From contig FWXP01000001.1 in the NCBI GenBank assembly GCA_900176545.1, positions 62,001 through 126,000 of the forward strand: a DNA stretch of 64,000 bases, in the 5' to 3' direction. The stretch is from Oscillospiraceae bacterium. GTDB lineage: Bacteria > Bacillota > Clostridia > Saccharofermentanales > Saccharofermentanaceae. This document shows, piece by piece, positions 33,362 to 42,567 of this stretch; the stretch's first letter is position 1, and each line of letters begins with the position of its first letter. The notes below the pieces were generated by a model. That model was not told where the DNA came from. It was given only the letters and a program-made list of their open reading frames with translations, and did not search any database. The translations under genes were made by a program, and so were the position numbers.

Positions 33362-34810
33362 ATGGATCTGGAAAGACAGAAACAAGCGCCTTTGTATAAG
33401 GCCATAGAGAGCTTCAGACGTCAGAGGGTCGTTCCTTTTGACGTACCGGGGCATAAGAGGGGAAGAGGCAACAAGGAGCTTGTTGATTTCCTCGGGATAA
33501 AGTGCGTAGAGATCGACGTTAACTCCATGAAGGCGTTGGATAACCTCTGCCATCCGGTATCTGTTATCAAGGAAGCAGAAGAGCTTGCAGCCGATGCATT
33601 CGGTGCTAAGCATGCCTTCATGATGGTAGGCGGTACCACAAGTGCCGTTCAGTCCATGGTCCTTACGGCATGTAAGAGGGGCGAGAAGATAATAATGCCC
33701 AGAAATGTGCATAAGAGCGCGATCAATGCTCTTATCCTCTGCGGCGCGATCCCTGTATATATCGATCCCAAGGTAGATACCAAGCTCGGTATCCCCTTAG
33801 GTATGGAGATAGCTGATGTTAAGAAGGCTATAGCTGAGAATCCCGATGCAAAGGCTATAATGATCAATAATCCGTCATACTACGGTATCTGCTCCGATCT
33901 GAAGACGATCGTTGATCTTGCTCATCAGAACAATATGCTTGCATTAGTAGACGAGGCTCACGGTACGCATCTGTACTTCGGTGAAGGCCTTCCCATGAAT
34001 GCCATGACCGCAGGCGCTGATATGGCTGCGATCTCGATGCATAAGTCAGGCGGATCCCTTACTCAGAGTTCCATCCTTCTGGTGGGTGAAGGCATCGATG
34101 AAGGTTATGTAAGCAATATCGTTAACCTTACGCAGACAACATCTGCATCCTATCTTCTCTTGGGAAGCCTTGACATAAGCAGAAGAAACCTGGCTCTCAA
34201 AGGTAAGGAGAGCTTCGGCAAGGTCTGCGATATGGCTGCATATGCCAGGGAGGAGATCAATGAGATCGACGGCTTCTATGCTTTCGGTTCTGAGCTTATA
34301 AACGGTTCGAGCGTATACGACTTCGATATAACGAAGCTGGTCATCAATACCCGCGGTATCGGACTTACGGGTATCGAGGTCTACGATCTTCTTCGTGAAG
34401 AATACGATATACAGATGGAGTTCGGTGATCTGTCGAACGTTCTGGCTTATGTCTCGATCGGAGACAGGATCCAGGAGATAGAGAGGCTCGCAGGTGCTCT
34501 TAACGATATAGCACGTCTGTACTCGAAGCCTACGGGAGATTTCTTCTGCGCCGAGTATGTAACGCCTATCGTAAAGGCTACTCCCCAGGAAGCATTCTAT
34601 GCACCGAAGGAGAAACTCCCTATCGAGTCGACTATCGGACGTATATGCGGAGAGTCGGTAATGTGCTATCCGCCGGGAATCCCGATACTGGCTCCCGGAG
34701 AGATCATTACATCCGATATCCTTGACTATATAAAGACCGCCAAGGAGAAGGGATGCTCCATGCAGGGACCTGCAAGTGAAGATATCACGGAGCTTCTCGT
34801 ACTTAAGTAA
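33362..34810 (+). CDS. speA: Arginine decarboxylase (Orn/Lys/Arg decarboxylase, fold I)
   Basis: This PLP-dependent decarboxylase is expected to convert arginine to agmatine in the first step of the operon's pathway. The major domain is of the OKR type: PFDVPGHKRG near the N-terminus, VGGTTSAVQSM for phosphate binding, VDEAHGTH with the PLP-contacting Asp, and the Schiff-base lysine Lys228 in SMHKSGG. A C-terminal OKR domain includes YPPGIPI. At 483 residues it is the short Firmicutes form. Arginine specificity is inferred from aguA and aguB downstream; lysine or ornithine cannot be excluded from sequence alone. I choose the ATG at 33362 (GGAGAG just before) over a TTG at 33350. Confidence 0.88.
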   Translation: MDLERQKQAPLYKAIESFRRQRVVPFDVPGHKRGRGNKELVDFLGIKCVEIDVNSMKALDNLCHPVSVIKEAEELAADAFGAKHAFMMVGGTTSAVQSMVLTACKRGEKIIMPRNVHKSAINALILCGAIPVYIDPKVDTKLGIPLGMEIADVKKAIAENPDAKAIMINNPSYYGICSDLKTIVDLAHQNNMLALVDEAHGTHLYFGEGLPMNAMTAGADMAAISMHKSGGSLTQSSILLVGEGIDEGYVSNIVNLTQTTSASYLLLGSLDISRRNLALKGKESFGKVCDMAAYAREEINEIDGFYAFGSELINGSSVYDFDITKLVINTRGIGLTGIEVYDLLREEYDIQMEFGDLSNVLAYVSIGDRIQEIERLAGALNDIARLYSKPTGDFFCAEYVTPIVKATPQEAFYAPKEKLPIESTIGRICGESVMCYPPGIPILAPGEIITSDILDYIKTAKEKGCSMQGPASEDITELLVLK

Positions 34811-34831
34811 ACACATTAGGGGGAATATAAG

Positions 34832-35707
34832 ATGTCATCTAATCCGATGGAATTCTGGTTTGAAGAGATGCATACGAATAACGTTAAGATGGCTATAAGG
34901 GTCAATAAGCACCTATATAGCGATACGAGCGAATTTCAGAGGATAGATGTGTTCGAATCCCCTGAGTTCGGTAAGTTCCTGACCTCTAACGGTAATGTCA
35001 TCTTCTCAGAACAGGAGGAGTTTACTTACGATGAGATGATCGTTCATGTTCCCATGGCAGTTCACCCTGACGTTAAGCGTGTACTTGTAATAGGCGGCGG
35101 CGACGGCGGTGTTGCAAGAGAGCTGTCTCACTACAAGGAGATCGAGGTAATAGATATCGCAGAACCCGATAAGATGTTCGTGGATGTCTGCCGTAAATAT
35201 TTCCCCGATAATGCGATCGGTCTTGAGGATGTAAGAGTAAGGCTCTACTACGAGGATGGCTTGAGATTCCTTAGAAAGTGTAAGGATAAGTACGATCTTA
35301 TAATAAACGATGCGACAGATCCCACGGGTCACGAGGCGGGACTCTTCACAAAGGAGTTCTACGGTAACTGCTTTAAGGCTCTCCACGATGACGGGATCAT
35401 GGTATATCAGCACGGAAGTCCCTTCTTCGACGAAGATGAGGAGAACTGCCGCGCAATGCACAGGAAGGCAGTAAAGTCCTTCCCCGTAATGAAGGTATAT
35501 CAGGCACATATCCCTACGTGTCCCTCAGGATACTGGCTCTTCGGATTTGCTTCCAAGAAGTATCACCCGCTTCGTGACTTCGATCCCAAGAAGTGGGAGG
35601 AGAGAGGCATCAAGACCTGGTATTACACGACACATCTTCATTCAGGTGCATTTATGCTCCCTAAATATGTAGAAGATATGCTCAAAGAAGAAGAGAATGC
35701 TAATTAA
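34832..35707 (+). CDS. speE: Spermidine synthase (polyamine aminopropyltransferase)
   Basis: This enzyme transfers an aminopropyl group from decarboxylated S-adenosylmethionine to putrescine. The 291 residues show the family pattern: EMHTNNVKMAIRVNKHLYS, EQEEFTYDEMIVHVPM, the nucleotide-binding VLVIGGGDGGVARELSHY, EIAEPDKMFVDVCRKYFP-type Asp, and NDATDPTGHEAGLFTKEFY with catalytic Asp. AGGGGGAA precedes the ATG. It lies 21 nt after speA. No speD (AdoMet decarboxylase) is in this window; it must be elsewhere if this enzyme works on the classical substrate. Confidence 0.93.
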   Translation: MSSNPMEFWFEEMHTNNVKMAIRVNKHLYSDTSEFQRIDVFESPEFGKFLTSNGNVIFSEQEEFTYDEMIVHVPMAVHPDVKRVLVIGGGDGGVARELSHYKEIEVIDIAEPDKMFVDVCRKYFPDNAIGLEDVRVRLYYEDGLRFLRKCKDKYDLIINDATDPTGHEAGLFTKEFYGNCFKALHDDGIMVYQHGSPFFDEDEENCRAMHRKAVKSFPVMKVYQAHIPTCPSGYWLFGFASKKYHPLRDFDPKKWEERGIKTWYYTTHLHSGAFMLPKYVEDMLKEEENAN

Positions 35708-35727
35708 CGAATAAGGAGGATCAAAAG

Positions 35728-36990
35728 ATGGCAAGATTATTAGTGATCGGATGCGGCGGCGTAGCACAGGTAGCTATCCAGAAGTGCTGCCAGAACTACA
35801 AGACCTTTGAGGAGATCATCATCGCTTCAAGGACACTTTCCAAGTGCGATGACTTAAAGGCAAGGATCGAAGCTACGGATTGTCCCGTAAAGATAACGAC
35901 AGTAGGCGTTAATGCTGACGATAAGGAGGATCTGGTAAAGCTCATTACCAAGTTCGAGCCCGATGCTGTCCTTAACGTTGCTCTTCCTTATCAGGACCTT
36001 ACGATAATGGATGCATGCCTTGAGTGTAAGGTCGACTATATAGATACCGCTAACTACGAGCCTGAGGATACTGACGATCCCGCTTGGCGTGAAGTATATG
36101 AGAAGAGATGTCAGGAGAAGGGCTTTACGGCTTACTTTGATTATTCCTGGCAGTGGGCATATGAGGAAAAGTTCAAGGAGGCAGGTCTTACGGCTCTCCT
36201 CGGAACAGGATTTGATCCCGGTGTTACATCCGTATTCGTAGCATATGCCAAGAAGCACTACTTCGATCAGATCGATACAGTAGATATCCTCGACTGTAAT
36301 GGCGGCGATCACGGTTATCCTTTCGCTACTAACTTCAATCCCGAGATCAATCTCCGTGAAGTATCCGCCAACGGATCTTATATGGAGAACGGCAAGTGGG
36401 TAGAGACCAAGCCCATGGAGATCAAGAGAGAATATGATTTCCCTAAGGTAGGAATGAAGGATATGTATCTTCTCCACCATGAGGAGATCGAATCTCTCGG
36501 CAGGAACTTCCCTGAGATCAAGAGGATCAGGTTCTTCATGACATTCGGTCAGAGCTATCTTACTCACATGAAGTGCCTGGAGAACGTTGGTATGCTCTCT
36601 ACGACTCCCGTAGAGCACGAGGGTCAGATGATCGTTCCTATCCAGTTCTTAAAGACACTTCTTCCAGATCCAGCAAGCCTTGGTCCCAGAACAGTAGGTA
36701 AGACCAATATCGGCTGTATCTTCACGGGTAAGAAGGACGGCAAGGATAAGACACTTTATATCTACAATGTCTGCGACCATCAGGAGTGCTATAAGGAGCT
36801 CGGTTCCCAGGCTATAAGCTATACAACAGGCGTTCCTGCCATGATCGGTACATCACTTGTCGTAAACGGTATCTGGAAGAAGCCCGGTGTATTTACTACC
36901 GATGAGTTCGATCCCGATCCTTATATGGATATGCTCAATAAGTACGGACTTCCCTGGGTAGTAGATGAGAACCCCGTACTCGTTCCATGA
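35728..36990 (+). CDS. Carboxynorspermidine synthase (saccharopine dehydrogenase family)
   Basis: This NAD(P)H-dependent enzyme condenses L-aspartate-beta-semialdehyde with putrescine or diaminopropane to give carboxyspermidine or carboxynorspermidine (CASDH). It has an N-terminal Rossmann motif, LLVIGCGGVAQVAIQKC, then the saccharopine dehydrogenase catalytic core (YIDTANYEPEDTDDP, LLGTGFDPGVTSVFVAYA). The identity is supported by its direct neighbour nspC, which decarboxylates the product. 420 residues is usual. AAGGAGG precedes the ATG. Its stop overlaps the nspC start. Confidence 0.9.
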   Translation: MARLLVIGCGGVAQVAIQKCCQNYKTFEEIIIASRTLSKCDDLKARIEATDCPVKITTVGVNADDKEDLVKLITKFEPDAVLNVALPYQDLTIMDACLECKVDYIDTANYEPEDTDDPAWREVYEKRCQEKGFTAYFDYSWQWAYEEKFKEAGLTALLGTGFDPGVTSVFVAYAKKHYFDQIDTVDILDCNGGDHGYPFATNFNPEINLREVSANGSYMENGKWVETKPMEIKREYDFPKVGMKDMYLLHHEEIESLGRNFPEIKRIRFFMTFGQSYLTHMKCLENVGMLSTTPVEHEGQMIVPIQFLKTLLPDPASLGPRTVGKTNIGCIFTGKKDGKDKTLYIYNVCDHQECYKELGSQAISYTTGVPAMIGTSLVVNGIWKKPGVFTTDEFDPDPYMDMLNKYGLPWVVDENPVLVP

Positions 36991-38123
36991 GATACGAAGA
37001 GTTAAGGACACCGTCTTATATCGTCATAGAAAAGAAGCTTAAGGAGAATCTTGAGCTTCTTTATGACGTGCAGAGAAGATCGGGTGCTAAGATCCTTCTT
37101 GCCCAGAAGGCATTTTCCATGTTCAGGGTATATCCGCTTATAGCTGAGTATCTTACGGGTACCACGGCTTCGGGTATATACGAAGCTCGTCTTGCCCATG
37201 AGGAGATGGGCGGATCTGAGAACCATGTCTTCGAACCTGCGTATAAGGACGATGAGATGGAAGAGATACTGGGTATCTGCGACCACGTATACTTTAATTC
37301 CTTATCACAGCTGGAGCACCATAGAAGCGTATGGGAGAAGTATGCCGTTGAAGGTAATGTCAGCGTAGGACTTCGCGTTAACCCCGAGTACTCCACACAG
37401 GAAGGACATGAGATCTACGATCCCTGTTCTCCCAAGTCAAGGCTGGGTGTACGTTCCTCTTCTCTCGGGGATAAGCTCCCTTCTGGGATCGAAGGCCTAC
37501 ACATGCATACGCTCTGCGAGCAGGGCTTTGAGCCATTAAGAGATACTTTCAAGGTGTTCGAAGAGAAGTTTGGTAAGTTTCTGTATGAGCTTAAGTGGAT
37601 CAACTTAGGCGGCGGTCACCATATAACGAAGGATGACTACGACAGAGAAGGGCTCATCGAGCTAATAAAGTACATCCGTTCAAAGTACGAAGTGGAAGTA
37701 TATCTTGAGCCCGGTGAGGCGATAGCACTTGATGCGGGTATCCTTATAACAGAAGTAATGGATATCGTGGATACGCCCGATATGCCGACTCTGATCCTTG
37801 ATGCATCTGCTGCATGCCATATGCCTGATGTCCTTGAGATGCCCTATACGCCGCCTCTGCTTGATGCTTCCGATGACGGAGTGAAGGTAAGGCTTGCATC
37901 ACGTACATGCCTTGCAGGTGATGTCATAGGCGAATATACGCTTCCTTCTGTTCCTTCGATCGGAGATATTCTTACATTCGGTGATATGGCCATATATTCC
38001 ATGGTAAAGAACAATACCTTCAACGGTATGCCTTTGCCGGATATCGTCCTTCTTAAGGAAGACGGTGAATACGAACTTGTTAAGCGCTTCGGCTATACGG
38101 ACTTTAAGGAGAGATTATCGTGA
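36987..38123 (+). CDS. nspC: Carboxynorspermidine decarboxylase
   Basis: This PLP enzyme, of the alanine-racemase fold III, decarboxylates carboxy(nor)spermidine to (nor)spermidine. The PLP lysine is in ILLAQKAFSMF. Other family features are the GLRVNPEYS and GLHMHTLCEQG segments, the glycine loop NLGGGHHI, and EPGEAIALDAGILITEVMDIV. It is 378 residues long. It starts with ATGA overlapping the CASDH stop and its own stop overlaps the aguA start, so the three genes are translationally coupled. Confidence 0.93.
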   Translation: MRYEELRTPSYIVIEKKLKENLELLYDVQRRSGAKILLAQKAFSMFRVYPLIAEYLTGTTASGIYEARLAHEEMGGSENHVFEPAYKDDEMEEILGICDHVYFNSLSQLEHHRSVWEKYAVEGNVSVGLRVNPEYSTQEGHEIYDPCSPKSRLGVRSSSLGDKLPSGIEGLHMHTLCEQGFEPLRDTFKVFEEKFGKFLYELKWINLGGGHHITKDDYDREGLIELIKYIRSKYEVEVYLEPGEAIALDAGILITEVMDIVDTPDMPTLILDASAACHMPDVLEMPYTPPLLDASDDGVKVRLASRTCLAGDVIGEYTLPSVPSIGDILTFGDMAIYSMVKNNTFNGMPLPDIVLLKEDGEYELVKRFGYTDFKERLS

Positions 38124-39220
38124 GAAGGATAAGATTTCCCGCTGAATATGAGAGCCACGATGCTACGCTCATGATCTGGCCCGTTCGCCCCGGTTCCTGG
38201 GGTAAGGATCCTTCACGTGCTCAGAAGGCTTTTCTTACGATATTTAAGGAGATCCTTCGTTCAGAAGACCTGTATGTTCTATTCAACCGAAGAACGGATC
38301 CTGATGTTATCGACGCGGTAAAGGCCGAGCTTTCAGATTCTACGTTCGATTTTGTTCCTTTAATAGTTGATTCCGATGATTCCTGGGCAAGAGATACAGG
38401 TCCTACGTTTGTATACGACGACAGTGAGCTCGTAGGTATCGACTGGGGATTCAACGCCTGGGGCGGAGACTTCGACGGACTTTATGCGGATTATGCGAAT
38501 GACAGAGATGTAGCCCGTAAGTTCTGCGAGAAGATCGATGTGGAGAGCATCGACAGGACAAGGTTCATCCTTGAAGGCGGAAGTGTCCACAGTGACGGAG
38601 AAGGTACTCTTATGGTTACTGAGAGCTGCCTATTAAGTCAGGGCAGGAATCCTTCCATGACCAAGGAGGACATCGAGGACTATCTCATGATGTCCTTAGG
38701 CGCCAAGAAAGTGCTGTGGCTTCCAAGGGGGATATATAACGACGAGACAAACGAGCATGTGGATAACGTATGTGCTTTCGTAGCTCCGGGTGAAGTAGTA
38801 CTTGCCTGGACTGATAATGAGGATGATCCTCAGTATGCGCTTTCCAAGGCTTCCTACGACTATCTGTCTTCCGAGACTGACTCCAAGGAAAGACCTCTTG
38901 TTATCCATAAGCTTCCGATCCCTGACCACCCCGTATGTATCACTTCGTCTGATATGGATAATCTCGTCTTCGAAGAAGGAGAAGATAACAGGGAACTGGG
39001 AGAAAGGCTCGCAGCCAGTTATGTAAACTACTATTACACTAACGATTCTATCCTCCTGCCTCAGTTCGGCGGAGAGAATGAAGACAGCGACAGACGTGCG
39101 GTAGAGATAATGACATCTCTTGCAGGTTCAAGGAAGGTCGTTCCCGTATATGCAAGGGATATCCTTGTAGGGGGCGGCAATATACACTGCATAACACAGC
39201 AGATACCACGAAAGGATTAA
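38120..39220 (+). CDS. aguA: Agmatine deiminase
   Basis: This hydrolase converts agmatine to N-carbamoylputrescine plus ammonia. The PPAD-type guanidine-modifying fold is seen in ESHDATLMIWPVRPGSWG, VDSDDSWARDTGPTFV, FILEGGSVHSDGEGTLMVTE, ETNEHVDNVCAFV and the C-terminal GGGNIHCITQQIP with catalytic Cys357. All hallmark residues (Asp, Glu, His, Cys) are present over 366 residues. Start codon is GTG, overlapping the nspC stop (GTGA), with AAGGAGAG 6-13 nt upstream. AguB follows at 9 nt. Confidence 0.95.
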   Translation: MRRIRFPAEYESHDATLMIWPVRPGSWGKDPSRAQKAFLTIFKEILRSEDLYVLFNRRTDPDVIDAVKAELSDSTFDFVPLIVDSDDSWARDTGPTFVYDDSELVGIDWGFNAWGGDFDGLYADYANDRDVARKFCEKIDVESIDRTRFILEGGSVHSDGEGTLMVTESCLLSQGRNPSMTKEDIEDYLMMSLGAKKVLWLPRGIYNDETNEHVDNVCAFVAPGEVVLAWTDNEDDPQYALSKASYDYLSSETDSKERPLVIHKLPIPDHPVCITSSDMDNLVFEEGEDNRELGERLAASYVNYYYTNDSILLPQFGGENEDSDRRAVEIMTSLAGSRKVVPVYARDILVGGGNIHCITQQIPRKD

Positions 39221-39229
39221 GGAGATAAC

Positions 39230-40102
39230 ATGAGCAAAGTAAGAGTAGCGGCAGTTCAGATGAGCTGTTCGACCAATGTGGAAGAGAGCATAGCCAATGC
39301 AGATACACTGGTAAGAGCAGCTGCTGAGGAAGGCGCGAAGATAATACTTCTTCCGGAGCTCTTCGAAAGGCAGTACTTCTGTCAGGAACGAAGATATGAC
39401 TATTATGAGTATGCCACTAGCCTCGAGGAGAACCCTGCGGTAAACCATTTTAAGGCCGTAGCAGAAGAGCTGGGAATCGTTATCCCCGTAAGCTTTTACG
39501 AGAGGGACGTAAATGTCCTTTATAACTCGGTTGCCATGATAGATAACTATGGCGAGATCATAGGACTTTACAGGAAGACGCATATCCCTGACGATCATTT
39601 CTATCAGGAGAAGTTCTACTTTACCCCGGGTGATACGGGCTTTGAGGTCTTTGAGACTGACTTCGGCAAGATCGGTATCGGTATATGCTGGGATCAGTGG
39701 TTCCCCGAGACAGCAAGGAGCCTCGCTCTTCTGGGAGCTGACATAATCCTGTATCCTACGGCTATCGGTAAGGAGCCTATCCTGGAAGTAGACAGCATGG
39801 AGCATTGGAGAAGGACCATGCAGGGCCATTCCGCAGCCAATATCATTCCCGTTGTTGCCGCTAACAGGGTGGGAAGCGAGAAGGTCACTCCCTGTAAGGA
39901 GAACAATAATCAGGAAAGTGAGCTCGTCTTCTACGGAAGCAGCTTCATGACGGACCAGTGGGGTGCTCTCGTAACATCCGCTGACAGGGAGTCTGAGGGT
40001 GTCATATGTGCAGATTATGACTTCGATGTCAATAGGGAAGATCGTCTTTCCTGGGGTGTATTTAGAGATAGAAGACCTGAGATGTATACGGATTTATTAT
40101 GA
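39230..40102 (+). CDS. aguB: N-carbamoylputrescine amidase
   Basis: This nitrilase-superfamily enzyme releases putrescine, CO2 and ammonia from N-carbamoylputrescine. The Glu-Lys-Cys triad is visible: Glu in LLPELFERQYF, Lys in YRKTHIPDD and Cys in GICWDQWFPE. The extension GHSAANIIPVVAANRVG is typical of AguB. 290 residues is normal. AAGGAGA precedes the ATG. It is the last gene of the spermidine operon, and it provides the putrescine used by SpeE and/or CASDH. Confidence 0.95.
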   Translation: MSKVRVAAVQMSCSTNVEESIANADTLVRAAAEEGAKIILLPELFERQYFCQERRYDYYEYATSLEENPAVNHFKAVAEELGIVIPVSFYERDVNVLYNSVAMIDNYGEIIGLYRKTHIPDDHFYQEKFYFTPGDTGFEVFETDFGKIGIGICWDQWFPETARSLALLGADIILYPTAIGKEPILEVDSMEHWRRTMQGHSAANIIPVVAANRVGSEKVTPCKENNNQESELVFYGSSFMTDQWGALVTSADRESEGVICADYDFDVNREDRLSWGVFRDRRPEMYTDLL

Positions 40103-40136
40103 AATCTGTCATGGTTTGATATTTTGGGGTTAATGT

Positions 40137-40142
40137 TATAAT
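40137..40142 (+). promoter_or_regulatory. Extended -10 promoter of the MoxR/DUF58 operon
   Basis: TGTTATAAT (TG one base before TATAAT at 40137-40142) with TTTGAT at 40115-40120, 16 bp upstream. It lies 35 nt after the aguB stop. Confidence 0.55.
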
Positions 40143-40200
40143 CACTTCGAGCTAAGAATAAACGTAAGAACGAAGAACGTTTTAAAGAAATGGGTGTTAT

Positions 40201-40473
40201 ATGTTGAAGAAGATAATAAGCGCGGCTCTTGTGGTGCTCTATATACCCTTGAGCCTCGTGTGGAATCTTATGGCGATAGGATTTATGTTGCCGCTATGGG
40301 AACCGACATTAGGCGGTACCGGCGTGCAGGAGTGGTCAGAGGGGGCTCCTCTTGTTCCGATCGGATGCCTGATGCTTATCGTATGGCTGGTATCACTTAT
40401 GTTCCTTCTCTTGAGATTCGTTAAGAAGAACAATAATAACGACAGAACGAGGAGTTCTAGAAGGTACAGGTAA
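40201..40473 (+). CDS. Small membrane protein of the MoxR/DUF58 operon
   Basis: The 90-residue protein has two transmembrane helices (ISAALVVLYIPLSLVWNLMAIGFML and LVPIGCLMLIVWLVSLMFLLLRFV) and a basic Asn/Arg-rich C-terminus. No domain recognised. Ribosome binding is weak. It is 5 nt upstream of the MoxR ATPase, so probably a membrane partner of that module. Confidence 0.62.
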   Translation: MLKKIISAALVVLYIPLSLVWNLMAIGFMLPLWEPTLGGTGVQEWSEGAPLVPIGCLMLIVWLVSLMFLLLRFVKKNNNNDRTRSSRRYR

Positions 40474-40478
40474 TTACT

Positions 40479-41441
40479 ATGGATAAGAGCATTGCGCAGG
40501 CTATCAGTGAAAACGTATCCAAGGTGATCGTAGGTAAGGACAGACAGATAGAATATCTGCTGACCGCATTGATAGTCGGAGGGCATGTGCTCTTGGAAGA
40601 TGTACCCGGTACAGGTAAGACAAAGACCGCCAGAGCTCTTGCTCAGTCCTTGTCTTTGGACTTTAAGAGAGTTCAGTTCACTATCGACCTGCTGCCGTCT
40701 GATCTTACCGGTATCCATTACTTTGACAGGAAAGCGGATGAATTCATATTCCGTGAAGGTCCCGTATTCACCAATATCCTTCTTGCAGACGAGATAAACA
40801 GAGCTACCGCAAGGACTCAGTCCAGCCTTCTGGAGTGTATGGAAGAGAAGCAGGTATCTGTAGACGGCAAGACTATGAAGCTCGAGCCGCCTTTCCTCGT
40901 AATAGCAACGCAAAATCCCATAGAGTCCCAGGGGACATTCCCGCTTCCGGAAGCACAGCTGGACAGGTTCCTTATGATGCTCAAGATGGATTATCCTACT
41001 CACGAAGAGAGCATAGAGATCTTAAAGAGATTCTCCGAGTCTGATCCTCTGGAGACCTTATCGTCCGTAGCATCTCCCGAAGATATCTTCAGGATGCAGG
41101 AAGAAGCAAGGAAGATCCGTGTCGATGACAAGGTATATGAATATGCCTGCGATATAGTAGAAGCTACCAGAAAGAGTCCTGATATCAGGGTTGGAGCCAG
41201 CCCCAGAGCATTGCTCTCTTATGTAGCAGCAGCCAAGGCATTGGCGCTTCTCCGCGGAAGGGACTTTGTAACTCCCGATGACCTTAAGGAACTTGCAGTA
41301 CCTGTACTTGCTCACAGGGTGAGTATCCATTCCTCAGGTTCTTTCAATAACGATGGCGGTTACGCTTCGGTCAGGGATCGTGCTGCTTCAGTCATCACTA
41401 AGGTAGTAGGATCGGTAGTCTGTCCCACAGAAAAGTTCTGA
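40479..41441 (+). CDS. MoxR-family AAA+ ATPase
   Basis: This chaperone-like AAA+ ATPase usually assembles or activates a partner via a DUF58/VWA protein. The 320 residues contain Walker A EDVPGTGKTKTA, Walker B ILLADEINRA, sensor 1 (LVIATQNP) and the MoxR C-terminal lid (RVGASPRALLSYVAAAKALALL). DUF58 and a DUF4129-like membrane protein follow with 4-nt spacing and an 8-bp overlap respectively. Such operons are common in Firmicutes and are associated with envelope or exopolymer functions; the exact substrate is unknown. Confidence 0.93.
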   Translation: MDKSIAQAISENVSKVIVGKDRQIEYLLTALIVGGHVLLEDVPGTGKTKTARALAQSLSLDFKRVQFTIDLLPSDLTGIHYFDRKADEFIFREGPVFTNILLADEINRATARTQSSLLECMEEKQVSVDGKTMKLEPPFLVIATQNPIESQGTFPLPEAQLDRFLMMLKMDYPTHEESIEILKRFSESDPLETLSSVASPEDIFRMQEEARKIRVDDKVYEYACDIVEATRKSPDIRVGASPRALLSYVAAAKALALLRGRDFVTPDDLKELAVPVLAHRVSIHSSGSFNNDGGYASVRDRAASVITKVVGSVVCPTEKF

Positions 41442-41445
41442 TCAG

Positions 41446-42567
41446 ATGGAGATCATTGTATTTCTCATATTCCTTGCCATGTTGGCGTCATTTGAGCTTA
41501 TCTGGTACAGGCGACATGCCGTAGATAAGATCTCTCTTGATGTGAGCTTTTCCAAGGATGTCGCCAACTACGGCGAGATCATAGAAGTTATCGAGGTGGC
41601 AGAGAATAATAAGAGGCTTCCGCTGCCCTTTATAATCCTTAAGTTCGAGACTACTCCCGTAATAGAATTCCAGGATATGACCAATACCTCTCTGTCGGAT
41701 CTTCTGTACAGGGAGGACATGCTCTCCATGAAGCCTTTCTCAAGACACACCAGAAGGATCAAGGCTAAGTGTACCCGTAGGGGCTATTATTCTTTCTCCA
41801 GGGTCAATGTGTCTACTTCTGATCTGCTTCTCATAGAAAAGCTCACACGTGAATTTCCGGCAGATGCCAGTATAACGATACTTCCCGAGAAGATAGAGTG
41901 TGATGACCTTACTACTTTATTGTCGGTCACTTTCTCTGATGTCATGACGAGAAGGACGCTGCTTACGGATCCTTTTGCTTTCGCAGGTATAAGGGAGTAT
42001 CAGCCTTTCGATCCCATGAAGAACGTCAACTGGACGGCAACCGCAAGAACAGGAGAGCTGATGGTCAATCAGTGTGCATCTACCGCCACAAGGCAGGTAA
42101 CGATATTCCTTAATCTCGAGTACTATAATCCCAAGCATTCCAGAAGTCTTCTGGAGACTGCCATCAGTATCACATATTCATATATCTGCGAACTCTCATC
42201 CAAGGGAATAGCTTCAGCTGTATTTACGAACGGCAGGGACAGACTTTCCGGAGACCCTGTAGTCTTTGATATGGATACGTCCTATAACGATATCGGCAGG
42301 AGAGGAATAGAACTTGCCAGGATAGATCTTGATCAGGATGTATTGCCTTTCGAGGCACTTATAGAGGAATATCTTTCCTCGACCGGTACGGATGACTTTA
42401 TCGTGGTGATATCTCCCAGAAGGGATGATGCATTCAAGGTCATGATCCAGGATCTTCAGGCATTAAGAAAGAATTCTACTTGGGTCATACCATGCTACAG
42501 GGACTATAAGGAGATCCCGGGTGACATAAGAGGAGTTATGAGATGGGAGGTGTCAGGCCATGACTAA
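41446..42567 (+). CDS. DUF58 (VWA-like) protein
   Basis: This is a partner of the MoxR ATPase. One N-terminal membrane helix (IIVFLIFLAMLASFELIW) is followed by an N-terminal beta domain and the DUF58 core, DPFAFAGIREYQPFDPMKNVNWTATARTGELMVNQ. The last part is VWA-like (IFLNLEYYNPKHSRSLLETAIS). The arrangement fits the family. It starts 4 nt after the MoxR stop and overlaps the next gene by 8 bp. Confidence 0.9.
   Translation: MEIIVFLIFLAMLASFELIWYRRHAVDKISLDVSFSKDVANYGEIIEVIEVAENNKRLPLPFIILKFETTPVIEFQDMTNTSLSDLLYREDMLSMKPFSRHTRRIKAKCTRRGYYSFSRVNVSTSDLLLIEKLTREFPADASITILPEKIECDDLTTLLSVTFSDVMTRRTLLTDPFAFAGIREYQPFDPMKNVNWTATARTGELMVNQCASTATRQVTIFLNLEYYNPKHSRSLLETAISITYSYICELSSKGIASAVFTNGRDRLSGDPVVFDMDTSYNDIGRRGIELARIDLDQDVLPFEALIEEYLSSTGTDDFIVVISPRRDDAFKVMIQDLQALRKNSTWVIPCYRDYKEIPGDIRGVMRWEVSGHD

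Noticed and set aside
34046-34816. 256-residue open frame on the minus strand opposite speA
   Set aside because: Antisense shadow of a highly conserved enzyme; no start signals.
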